Origin: Jiella soli
Lineage (GTDB): Bacteria; Pseudomonadota; Alphaproteobacteria; Rhizobiales; Rhizobiaceae
Direction: 5' to 3'
NCBI RefSeq assembly: GCF_020615385.1
Contig: NZ_JAJAVB010000019.1
Location: 1-64,000 of the forward strand
DNA: 64,000 nt
The notes under the pieces are model-generated. The model searched no databases. It saw nothing but the letters and a program-made list of their open reading frames with translations, and had not been told where the DNA came from. Made by a program: the position numbers and the translations under genes. Shown here in pieces: positions 44,753-52,805 of this stretch (the first letter of the stretch is position 1; each line of letters starts with the position of its first letter).

Positions 44753-46276
44753 ATGCGTGCCAGTGAAGGAGCCGCAGAATTGGCCGAACCGCAGACGACG
44801 CGGGCGAAGGTGGGCATTCCCGGCCTCGATGACATTCTCAGCGGCGGCCTGACGACGGGCCATGTCTTTTTGGTCGAGGGCAGTCCGGGAACCGGCAAGA
44901 CGACGATCGCGCTCAGCTTTCTTCTGGAGGGAGCCAAGCAGGGCGAGACCGGACTCTACATCACCCTCTCGGAGACCGAGCCGGAATTGCGCTCGGGAGC
45001 CGCTTCGCACGGATGGGACATCGATCCGGCCATCACGGTGTTCGAACTGGTGCCGCCGGAGAGCCTTCTCGACCCCGATCAGCAGCAGAGCCTGCTCTAC
45101 TCGTCCGACCTCGAACTCGGAGAGACCACGCGGATGATCTTCGAAGCGGTCGAACGGGTGAAGCCGAAGCGGATCGTGCTCGACAGCCTTTCGGAGATCC
45201 GCCTTCTGGCGCAGGGCTCGCTGCGCTATCGGCGCCAGATCCTGGCCATGAAGCACTATTTCTCGCGCAATGGCGGAACCGTCCTGCTCCTGGACGACCT
45301 CACGGCGGAGACCACCGACAAGACCGTCCACAGCGTCGTCCACGGCGTCGTCCATCTCGAGGAACTGGCCCCGGAATACGGTGCGGAACGCCGGCGCGTC
45401 CGCATCACCAAATATCGCGGCACGGCCTATCGCGGCGGCTATCACGACATGAAGATCGCGACCGGCGGCGTCGAGGTGTACCCGCGGCTGGTCGCGCTCG
45501 AGCACCGCAGGAGGTTCGAGCGCCGCAAGACCTCGAGCGGGATCCCCGAATTCGACGCGCTGCTCGGCGGGGGTGTCGAACAGGGATCGAGCACGCTGGT
45601 TCTCGGGCCTGCCGGCGCCGGCAAGTCCCTCGTCGGCGTCCAGTTCGCGATGTCCGCGACCGCCCGGGGCGAGAAAGCCGCGATCTTTCTGTTCGACGAG
45701 GAGATGGGCCTCCTGTTCGATCGCGTCATGGCGATGGGGATCGATCTCCAGGCCGAGATCGACAGGGGGATGCTGCATATCGAGCAACTCGACGCGGCGG
45801 AGCTTTCGCCGGGCGAATTCGCCCATCGCGTCCGCCACAGGGTGACCGAGGCCGACGCCAAGCTCGTCTTGATCGACAGCCTCAACGGCTATCAGGCCTC
45901 GATGCCGGAGGAGAACTCGCTCATCCTGCATATGCACGAGCTTCTGCAATTCCTGAACAGGCAGGGCGCGACCACGATCCTGACGGTCGCCCAGCACGGT
46001 CTGGTGGGAGACATGAGGTCGCCGGTCGACATCACCTATCTGGCCGATACCGTGATCCTTCTGCGGTATTTCGAGGCGATGGGACGGATGCGTCGCGCAT
46101 TGTCGGTCATCAAGAAGCGGGCCGGCTGGCATGAGGACACCATCCGCGAATACCGGATCGGCGAGAAGGGCCTGACCGTCGGCGAGCCTCTGGACAAGTT
46201 CCAGGGTGTCCTGCGCGGCGTGCCGACCTTCGTCGGCGCTGATACCGACGACCTCCTGACAAAGCCGATCGACTGA
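44753..46276 (+). CDS. Double-domain KaiC-like (RecA-fold) ATPase
   Basis: 507 residues with two KaiC domains. The first has Walker A GSPGTGKT (residues 43-50) in IPGLDDILSGGLTTGHVFLVEG; the second has GPAGAGKS near residue 286 in IPEFDALLGGGVEQGSSTLVLG. Acidic pairs after the second Walker site (LFDEEMG) match the catalytic Glu residues of KaiC; the first domain has SET instead. No kaiA or kaiB is nearby. The ATG at 44753 lacks a ribosome-binding site, while TTG at 44780 has GAAGGAG 8 bases upstream, so the true start may be there (498 residues). It is co-transcribed with the kinase 3 bases downstream, suggesting a KaiC-kinase signalling pair. Confidence 0.88.
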   Translation: MRASEGAAELAEPQTTRAKVGIPGLDDILSGGLTTGHVFLVEGSPGTGKTTIALSFLLEGAKQGETGLYITLSETEPELRSGAASHGWDIDPAITVFELVPPESLLDPDQQQSLLYSSDLELGETTRMIFEAVERVKPKRIVLDSLSEIRLLAQGSLRYRRQILAMKHYFSRNGGTVLLLDDLTAETTDKTVHSVVHGVVHLEELAPEYGAERRRVRITKYRGTAYRGGYHDMKIATGGVEVYPRLVALEHRRRFERRKTSSGIPEFDALLGGGVEQGSSTLVLGPAGAGKSLVGVQFAMSATARGEKAAIFLFDEEMGLLFDRVMAMGIDLQAEIDRGMLHIEQLDAAELSPGEFAHRVRHRVTEADAKLVLIDSLNGYQASMPEENSLILHMHELLQFLNRQGATTILTVAQHGLVGDMRSPVDITYLADTVILLRYFEAMGRMRRALSVIKKRAGWHEDTIREYRIGEKGLTVGEPLDKFQGVLRGVPTFVGADTDDLLTKPID

Positions 46277-46279
46277 CCG

Positions 46280-48334
46280 ATGCCCGATACGGTTGCTGAT
46301 CCGCATGCCCTGATCATGACGCCAACCGGGCGGGACTTCGATATAGCTGCCGCCCTCCTGAGGGACATCGACATCGCGGCGCGCGGGGTGCGCGACATTG
46401 CCGATCTCGTCGGGCATCTCGGCGATAACGTCCTCTTCGCGCTGATCACTGAAGAGACGCTGCGAACCTGCGACCTGCGTCCGCTCGCCGACTGGGTCCG
46501 GGTGCAGGAAAGCTGGTCGGACCTCACCTTCATCCTTCTGACCCAGCGTGGCGGCGGACCGGAGCGCAATCCGGCCGCCGCGCGCCTGTCCGAAACGCTC
46601 GGCAACGTCACCTTCATCGAGCGGCCATTTCACCCGACGACCTTCCTCAGCGTCGCGAAGACGGCCTTGAAGGGCCGCCGCCGCCAGTATGAGAGCCGTT
46701 CCATTCTCGGCGAACTGCGCGAGAGCGGCGAGCGGCTGCGCACGGCGCTGGTGGCCGGCCGCCTCGGATCCTGGGAGTTCGACGTGGAGCGGCGGGAGTT
46801 TACGTGCTCCGACGCCTGCAAGGCCGTGTTCGGCCGCGAGCCGGATGCGCCCTTCACCTATCGCGATCTCCTCGCCAGCGTTCACCCGGACGACCTCAAG
46901 CACGTCAAGGACAGCGCTCGGAACACGATCGCGACCGGGGACGACTATGCGATCGAGCACCGGACCATCTGGCCGGACGGCTCGCTTCATTGGGCCGAGC
47001 TTCGCGCGCGCCTGGTCCGTTCGCATGGGCGGGTGCGGATGGTGGGTGTGTCGCTCGACATCACCACGCGCAAAGTCGCCGAGGAGCAATTGCGGGTCCA
47101 GAACGAGACCCTCGAAGCGCGGGTCGCCGCCAGGACGCGGGAGCTGGAGGAAGCCTACCGCGCCACGCTCGACCAGATCGCGCAGCGGGAACTGGCGGAG
47201 AGCAAGCTTCGGCAGTCGCAGAAGATGGAGATGATCGGCCAACTGACCGGCGGCATTGCCCACGACTTCAACAACCTCCTGATGGCGGTCATCGGCAATC
47301 TCGACCTCCTGCGCAAACATCTTCCGGACGATCCGAAGACGGTGCGTCTCATCGAGGGAGCCCAGCTCGGCGCGAAGCGGGGAGCCTCGCTGACCCAGCG
47401 CCTGCTGGCGTTTGCCAGGCGCCAGGATCTGGTTCTCGTCGTGACGGATCTCGGCGATCTGGTCAGGGGAATGACGGAGCTGATCGAGCGCACGATCGGG
47501 TCGGCGATCGAGTTGCGCTTCGACCTTCCGGAAGAGCCCGTCCGTTCGGAGCTGGATCCCAACCAGGTCGAGCTCGCTCTCCTCAACCTCGTCGTCAATG
47601 CGCGGGACGCCATGCCCGAGGGCGGCACGCTCATGATCCGCGTCGATCCCGAACTGGCGCCGGCGACGGGCAACGCGGCAGAGGGGTTCGTCCGCCTGTG
47701 CGTGATCGACTCCGGTCAGGGAATGGACGCGGCGACGCTCGAAAAGGCGACCGAGCCGTTCTTCTCGACGAAGGGCGTCGGCAAGGGAACCGGCCTCGGC
47801 CTGTCGATGATCCACGGTCTGGTCAAGCAATTGGGTGGCGAGTTCAAGCTGACGAGCGCCGTCGGGCAGGGCACGACCGCGGAACTGCTGTTTCCCGCGA
47901 CGATGAAGGACGCGCCGTCCGTCGCCGCCCCTGCCATGCCGGCCGCGCCGAACACCGACCGTCGCCGCCTGCGCATCCTCCTCGTCGACGACGACCCGCT
48001 GATCGCAATGAGCAGCGTCGACATGCTGGAGGATCTCGGACACGAGGTGTTCGAGGCCAATTCCGGCGAGGCGGCCTTGCGGCATCTCGGCGAAAGCGGG
48101 CGGATCGACCTGATGATCACCGACTTTTCGATGCCCCGGATGAACGGCGCCCAGCTCGCGCGGGCCGCCAAGGAGCTCGATCCCGATCTCCCGATCATCC
48201 TGGCAACCGGATACGCCGAACTGCCGCCGGGCATGGAAATCAACGTTCCCAGGCTGGGCAAGCCCTACGACCAGGACCAGCTTGCCGCCCAGATCGAGGC
48301 GCTGATGCCGACCATGCCGGCCGGCACTCTCTGA
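46280..48334 (+). CDS. Hybrid histidine kinase with PAS and receiver domains
   Basis: 684 residues, soluble. The N-terminal 130 residues resemble a receiver fold (HALIMTPTGRDF...FIERPFHPTTFLSVAKTAL) but lack the phospho-acceptor Asp. A PAS domain at about 150-260 (GSWEFDVERREFTCSDACKAVFGRE, VSLDITTRK) is followed by a coiled coil, the phospho-acceptor His 328 in GGIAHDFNNLL, an HATPase domain (NLVVNARDAMP, GTGLGLSMIHGLVKQLGG) and a C-terminal receiver with Asp 615 (LMITDFSMPRMNG). Its coupling to the KaiC-like gene suggests that the kinase reads out KaiC state. No output DNA-binding domain is fused. Confidence 0.92.
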   Translation: MPDTVADPHALIMTPTGRDFDIAAALLRDIDIAARGVRDIADLVGHLGDNVLFALITEETLRTCDLRPLADWVRVQESWSDLTFILLTQRGGGPERNPAAARLSETLGNVTFIERPFHPTTFLSVAKTALKGRRRQYESRSILGELRESGERLRTALVAGRLGSWEFDVERREFTCSDACKAVFGREPDAPFTYRDLLASVHPDDLKHVKDSARNTIATGDDYAIEHRTIWPDGSLHWAELRARLVRSHGRVRMVGVSLDITTRKVAEEQLRVQNETLEARVAARTRELEEAYRATLDQIAQRELAESKLRQSQKMEMIGQLTGGIAHDFNNLLMAVIGNLDLLRKHLPDDPKTVRLIEGAQLGAKRGASLTQRLLAFARRQDLVLVVTDLGDLVRGMTELIERTIGSAIELRFDLPEEPVRSELDPNQVELALLNLVVNARDAMPEGGTLMIRVDPELAPATGNAAEGFVRLCVIDSGQGMDAATLEKATEPFFSTKGVGKGTGLGLSMIHGLVKQLGGEFKLTSAVGQGTTAELLFPATMKDAPSVAAPAMPAAPNTDRRRLRILLVDDDPLIAMSSVDMLEDLGHEVFEANSGEAALRHLGESGRIDLMITDFSMPRMNGAQLARAAKELDPDLPIILATGYAELPPGMEINVPRLGKPYDQDQLAAQIEALMPTMPAGTL

Positions 48335-48496
48335 CGCTCGCTTGCATCGAGCGGACGAGCCATCGCAGCCCTCCGACACTGCGCACGCTCCGGGCGGACG
48401 GCGAACCCCAGCGACGCACCGCAGGTCGTGAGAATCCGCAATCGAAAGATGGCCGACCGACGCAGATGACGCCCGGCCGGCGCGGGCAGGCAGAGG

Positions 48497-49093
48497 TCAG
48501 GAGGCGCGGCGAATGCGGCGCTTGTCGAAGGCCACGCAGCGAAACCGGGGACCGGCGCTCTGGCTCGCCGGAATCATTCTCGCGCCGAGGATCCGGCAGA
48601 TCAGGGCGTGCGCCCGCGCCGGCGGCTGCGCCGCATCGTCGAAGGGCCGGATGTGATGCAGGGAAACGAGCCGTCCGCCGGGCCGCAAGGCGCTGACGGC
48701 GCGCTCCAGAAGAATTTCGAGGTCGCGACGCGACAGATAATAGGCGAGCTCCGACAGGACCACGAGGTCGTAGCGGCTGCGCGGCATCTCGTCCGGCAAC
48801 AGCGCCGCGCCGAGGGTGACATTCCGCCTGTCGCCGACCCTGGCATGCGCCGCGGCGACGGCGGTCGGAGAGGCGTCGAGTGCGGTCAGCCGCAGGCATC
48901 GCGGCGCGAGCTCCCATGTGGTCTCGCCATTCGCGCAGGCAAGCTCCAGCGCGTTGCCGCGAAGCTTCAGGCCGCACGCCCGCAGGACCATGCGCCGCTT
49001 GTGCCGTTCGAAGGGCGAGGAGCGATAGTTCCAGGGATCGTCGTCGGCGCGGAACTTCGCCTCGAATCCGGCCGGATCGATCGGCTTCGTCAT
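48497..49093 (-). CDS. NodS-like SAM-dependent methyltransferase
   Basis: 198 residues from the ATG at 49093, overlapping the deacetylase stop as ATGA; an in-frame TTG at 49105 is less likely. N-terminal FRADDDPWNYRSSPFERHKRRMVLRACG is the hallmark of NodS-type N-methyltransferases. SAM motif I is ALELACANGETTWELAPRC, followed by LTALDASPTAVAAAHAR and YDLVVLSELAYYLSR. NodS methylates the free amine left on a chitin-oligosaccharide after deacetylation, which fits the upstream deacetylase. Fourth and last gene of the cassette. Confidence 0.88.
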   Translation of the reverse strand: MTKPIDPAGFEAKFRADDDPWNYRSSPFERHKRRMVLRACGLKLRGNALELACANGETTWELAPRCLRLTALDASPTAVAAAHARVGDRRNVTLGAALLPDEMPRSRYDLVVLSELAYYLSRRDLEILLERAVSALRPGGRLVSLHHIRPFDDAAQPPARAHALICRILGARMIPASQSAGPRFRCVAFDKRRIRRAS

Positions 49094-49806
49094 CGGATGC
49101 GCCAATAGGCTTCCCGCGGCCCCGTGAGGCGGCGGATCGTTTCGGGCGACAGGCAGAATCCGGTCGGGTCGTCGTCGATCAGCTTTCCCGTCTGCGAAAG
49201 GTGCGCGTCCACGGCGCTCAGCTTCCGGGCGGCGGCTTCGGGCGTAAGATCGAAGACGACCAGCTCGGCTTCGCCGGGTTCGGGCCGGTCCGCCGGGGCC
49301 CCAAGCTCATCCAGCCAGATCGCATATTCGAGCGTTCGGGCCGGCGCGGCCACCGATTCAAGGGCCTCCGTGACCAGATGCCAGGAGCCGCGATGGTCGC
49401 AGTGAGGATCGCGCCGCCAGGGAAGCAAGGCGAGATCCGGCCCAAACTCCCGGACGAGTGCCACGGTCCGGTCCAATGCCTCGGCATGGGCCGGCTCGCC
49501 GCGGGGCGGCATTGCCGCGTCCGGCAGGCGCAGGAAGGTCCTCGGTTGGTCGCCCGCGCCGAGGCGGGCCAGCGCCTCGGCCGCTTCCCTCTCGCGCTGC
49601 ATCGCCAGGCGCTTGCGGGACCATGTCCGGGAAGCCGGATGCGAGGCGCCACCGTCGGTGACGAAGAGGATGTGGAAGCAACGTCCCGCCGCGGCCAATT
49701 CCGCGATCAGTCCGCCGCAGCCGAGCGCTTCGTCGTCGGGGTGGGGAGCGACGACGAGAATGCGCTGGCCGGCAAGGCTCGAGGGATGCCGACCCGGTTC
49801 GCTCAC
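49090..49806 (-). CDS. PIG-L (LmbE-like) N-deacetylase
   Basis: 238 residues starting with GTG at 49806, overlapping the upstream stop as GTGA. Zinc-binding motif HPDDE at residues 22-26 (VVAPHPDDEALGCGG), the second motif HCDH in DPHCDHRGSW, and RKRLAMQREREAAEAL are typical of the family. Members remove N-acetyl groups from GlcNAc-containing substrates such as GlcNAc-inositol or antibiotic precursors. By context it would act between the glycosyltransferase and the methyltransferase. Confidence 0.92.
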   Translation of the reverse strand: MSEPGRHPSSLAGQRILVVAPHPDDEALGCGGLIAELAAAGRCFHILFVTDGGASHPASRTWSRKRLAMQREREAAEALARLGAGDQPRTFLRLPDAAMPPRGEPAHAEALDRTVALVREFGPDLALLPWRRDPHCDHRGSWHLVTEALESVAAPARTLEYAIWLDELGAPADRPEPGEAELVVFDLTPEAAARKLSAVDAHLSQTGKLIDDDPTGFCLSPETIRRLTGPREAYWRIR

Positions 49807-50891
49807 GCCTCGCGCTCCCGAAAGCCAGGCAGCCAGGTCCCGTCCGCCACGGCTTGCCCGACAGCCGCCAGGGCGCCATCGGGATTGGGCTGGCGGAGAT
49901 AGGTTCGCAGGTCCCGGATCAGCCGCTCCAGGGGATGCGGGGCGATCATGCCGGCGGCTCCGACGCCGCGCTCGGCCTCCTCCAGAACCGCCAGCGCCGC
50001 GGCCTCTCCCGCGGACCGCGTGGCGTTGGCGATCGCGATCAGTTCCGGTCCCAGCGCCGGATCGCGCGAGGCTGCCGTCCAGGCGTCGGCCGCCTGTTCC
50101 ACCCAGAGACGGCCGGTATGGAGCGCGATGGCGGCCCGGCCGATCCGGTGACGCTGATAGGGATCCTCCGTGCGGGCCGTTCGCCCGAGATGCGCCAGCA
50201 TCGCGTCGAGCACCGCCTCGACGCCGCCCAGCTGCACCGCGACGAAACGGATGGCGCCGCCCGAGAACCAGGGCTGGCGGATGTAGTCGTCGGGCCCGCC
50301 GACCAGCCAGTCACGCTCGAAGCTGAGGCCGGTGAAGTCGGCGAGATGGCTGCCGGAGGCCCGCATTCCGAGCGGTTTCCACCAGGAGCGGTCGACATGC
50401 AGCCCTTCGACCGGGACGAGGAGCATCTGCCGGCCCGCTTCGGTCGCGGCCGTGACAAGCGCGTGGCTGAGCCCGTCGACGCCGGTGGCGAACGTCTTGC
50501 CGCCGACCAGCCTGTCTTCCTCCAGGCGAAGCGGACGGCCGGGCAGATCCGTATTCCAGATCCCGAGGGTTCCGCCCGCACGAAGGATCTCACCCAGTGC
50601 CTGGATCTGCGGGTCCGATCCGAATTGCCGGACGAGCCAGACCGCATTCACATGGCCCTCGACGATCCGGCCGACGCTGAGATTGCCGCGCCCGACGGCC
50701 CAGAGGAGACGCAGGAGCCCGTGCGGATCGTCGAGCGGCGGGGCGCCGAGAACACCGAGTTCGCCGAGAGCGGCCATCGCCCCGCGTGGAAATTCCCCGC
50801 TCGCGTCCGTTTCGGCGGCATCCAGCGCCGCGGCGCCAGATACTTGCGCCCGGAAATGGCTCGCGGGATCGACATAGGAATCAAGCGGCAT
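49803..50891 (-). CDS. Acyl-CoA-dehydrogenase-like protein
   Basis: 362 residues from the ATG at 50891, overlapping the glycosyltransferase end by 11 bases. It keeps the three-part acyl-CoA dehydrogenase layout: a helical N-terminus (FPRGAMAALGELGVLGAP), a beta middle (TDLPGRPLRLEEDRLVGGKTFATGVDGLSHALVTAA, LGMRASGSHLADFTGLSFERDWLVG) and a helical C-terminus (AVQLGGVEAVLDAMLAHLGR, GRAAIALHTGRLWVEQAADAW). It is a little shorter than standard and I could not locate the usual catalytic Glu, so a flavin mono-oxygenase-like or altered activity is possible. Its link to sugar genes is unusual. Confidence 0.8.
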   Translation of the reverse strand: MPLDSYVDPASHFRAQVSGAAALDAAETDASGEFPRGAMAALGELGVLGAPPLDDPHGLLRLLWAVGRGNLSVGRIVEGHVNAVWLVRQFGSDPQIQALGEILRAGGTLGIWNTDLPGRPLRLEEDRLVGGKTFATGVDGLSHALVTAATEAGRQMLLVPVEGLHVDRSWWKPLGMRASGSHLADFTGLSFERDWLVGGPDDYIRQPWFSGGAIRFVAVQLGGVEAVLDAMLAHLGRTARTEDPYQRHRIGRAAIALHTGRLWVEQAADAWTAASRDPALGPELIAIANATRSAGEAAALAVLEEAERGVGAAGMIAPHPLERLIRDLRTYLRQPNPDGALAAVGQAVADGTWLPGFREREA

Positions 50892-51987
50892 CGCGGACCC
50901 CGTCGAGGCTTTCGACCATGTCTTCGAGAAGGGCAATCGCCTCTCCCACAGGGCATTGGCAGGAAGGGTCGGGATTGTCCGGAGCATGGCTCTCGATCAG
51001 GGCCTGCGGGGTCGCATGGGCGGCGAGCTCGCGCATCTTCCTGATGCCTACCCCCAGCAGCGCCGATGCCTCGCGCACCGATGCCGCATCGGCGAGCGAC
51101 AAATGCCGCAGGGCGCGGCGAAGCCGGAGGCGGCGAACGATCTCGGCGGGGCTCTCGACGAAGTGCGGCGCTCCGCAGGCCTCGGCGGCGAGCCATTCCC
51201 GTAGGCAATCCGCCATTCCGCCGGACGCCCGCCCCGAAAGGCGGGCCGAGACACTGACGCTGACACCGGGCGCATGGCGAAGGCGAAAGCCGCCGGCGCG
51301 AAGGCGCGACACCAGCCCCAGGTCCTCTCGGACCGGAACGACGGGAAGCCCGCCGACCGCCATGTAGGCCTTCGCACGCACGGCGAGACTTCCGCCGGAG
51401 TGATCGCGGTGGCGCGGCCATGGGTCGAAGGGAAGCGGGTCGATCAGGCTGGCGAGGCGATCGGACAGTTCCGCGTAACACGCCTGATCCGCGGCCCGCC
51501 TCAGGAATCCCGGGCCAAGGACGGCTTCTTCCGCGCGATCGCCGACGAGCCGTCCGCCGACCGCGTCGGCCCCCTCCGCAACCGCGCCGAGGCAGGCGTC
51601 CACCCAGTCGTCGGCCGGGACCGCATCTGCGTCTGTCGTCAGGAGAACGCCATGATCCCCTGGCCCGGCGAGCGCGCAGGCAGCATCCATGGCAAAGCGG
51701 CGGGCCGTGCCGACATGAGCGAGGCCGTTCGGCAGATCCGTGGCGATCGGGATCAGTGCTATCGTGGGCGTCTGCGCGGCGGCCTGCTGGGCAACAGCAA
51801 GCGATCGGTCGGTGCAATTGTTGAACACCATGACGACCGGCAGCGCCGAACTTGAGCGGCGATGCCATGTCTGTCGCGTGAGGGCCGACAGAAGGCTGGG
51901 CAGCCGCTGCTGCTCGTCGCGCACCGGAACGGCGACAATCGGCTTCCAGCTACTGATCGAAGGATGACTCAGAGACAATATCCCCAC
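50881..51987 (-). CDS. Family 2 glycosyltransferase
   Basis: 368 residues, starting with GTG at 51987, without a strong ribosome-binding site. The GT-A fold is visible: IVAVPVRDEQQRLPSLLSALTRQTW, VVMVFNNCTDRSLAVAQQAA, the nucleotide/metal motif TTDADAVPADDWVDA, and the acceptor region HSGGSLAVRAKAYMAVGGLPVVPVREDLGLVSRLRAGGFRLRH with the ED catalytic pair. No membrane helix. The C-terminal 120 residues are helical and specific to this group. First gene of the four-gene cassette, probably transferring a sugar to a lipid or small-molecule acceptor. Confidence 0.88.
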   Translation of the reverse strand: MGILSLSHPSISSWKPIVAVPVRDEQQRLPSLLSALTRQTWHRRSSSALPVVMVFNNCTDRSLAVAQQAAAQTPTIALIPIATDLPNGLAHVGTARRFAMDAACALAGPGDHGVLLTTDADAVPADDWVDACLGAVAEGADAVGGRLVGDRAEEAVLGPGFLRRAADQACYAELSDRLASLIDPLPFDPWPRHRDHSGGSLAVRAKAYMAVGGLPVVPVREDLGLVSRLRAGGFRLRHAPGVSVSVSARLSGRASGGMADCLREWLAAEACGAPHFVESPAEIVRRLRLRRALRHLSLADAASVREASALLGVGIRKMRELAAHATPQALIESHAPDNPDPSCQCPVGEAIALLEDMVESLDGVRDAA

Positions 51988-52224
51988 GCGATGTTTGGCC
52001 GACTAAAAAGTATTGAACCCGGCGTTCGTTCCGCCCCGAAACCGGTCGCGCCTATGCATCGACCGGTCGGCCTTCCGCCGCGTTCTCCAAGGGTCGCGCC
52101 GATCGCCGCGCGAGAGCCGGCTGGCATCCGAATGGTGCCGTTTTTTCCAACCCGGCCTGATCGGACGACGAGCCGACGATCAGAGGCTGGGGTCCATTGC
52201 GCTACGCAGACTTCCCCTCCATAT

Positions 52225-52242
52225 ACCATCCACGTGGATGGT
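52225..52242. promoter_or_regulatory. Perfect 18-bp palindrome, likely operator of the RHH regulator
   Basis: ACCATCCACGTGGATGGT reads the same on both strands and ends 17 bases before the start of the ribbon-helix-helix gene, next to an AT-rich CATATA that may be part of its promoter. Ribbon-helix-helix proteins bind such short palindromes and usually repress themselves. Confidence 0.65.
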
Positions 52243-52259
52243 GATGAGAAGGAATGATC

Positions 52260-52679
52260 ATGGCCGAGACATCGGGTGCCGGCGGCGCGAAGACGCCCGA
52301 GAGCGAGAAGATCACGATCAATCTCGGCCCGGTCGATCTCGGACAGATCGACCTCCTGGTCGCCGAGGGGTTCTACGCCAACCGAACCGATCTGATCCGC
52401 ACCGCCATTCGCAATCAGATCGCCCGCCATGAAGACCAGATGCGCGCGACCCTCGCGCGCCGCCGGATCGACCTCGGCATCCGGCGCTATGGGCGCGCGG
52501 ATCTCGAACGGGCGGTCGCGGCCGGCGAAGTCCTGTCCATCGAGGTTCTCGGTCTCGTCGTCATCGAGGCGGACGTGACGCCGGAGCTGGCGCTTCGGGC
52601 GATCGGCTCCATCCAGGTGCTCGGCGCCCTGCAGGCGCCGCCCGCCGTCAAGGCCGCGCTGAAGCCGCGCATGACCTGA
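52260..52679 (+). CDS. Ribbon-helix-helix (CopG-type) regulator
   Basis: 139 residues from the ATG at 52260, which has GAAGG 7 bases upstream; an ATG two codons earlier is too close to that site. The RHH domain is about residues 18-55 (KITINLGPVDLGQIDLLVAEGFYANRTDLIRTAIRNQIARH), with the N-terminal strand ITINLG contacting DNA. The C-terminal half (DLGIRRYGRADLERAVAAGEVLSIEVLGLVVIEADVTPELALRAIGSIQVLGALQAP) may bind a partner or ligand. It lies 126 bases upstream of the esterase gene on the same strand and is probably co-regulated with it. Confidence 0.82.
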   Translation: MAETSGAGGAKTPESEKITINLGPVDLGQIDLLVAEGFYANRTDLIRTAIRNQIARHEDQMRATLARRRIDLGIRRYGRADLERAVAAGEVLSIEVLGLVVIEADVTPELALRAIGSIQVLGALQAPPAVKAALKPRMT

Positions 52680-52805
52680 ACCACCCGCCCGACGTCTCGT
52701 CGGGCAAACGATCGCAGATGCCGGGCGCCACGAAGCACCGGAGCGTTCCCACCTTTTCAGCCGAGCGGATCGAGCCCGGCCAGCCATGAACCAGGAGTTC
52801 GGCGC

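Noticed and set aside
44747-48379. 1210-codon minus-strand open frame opposite the kaiC-like and kinase genes
   Set aside because: Shadow frame caused by high GC; Walker, H-box and receiver motifs lie on the plus strand.
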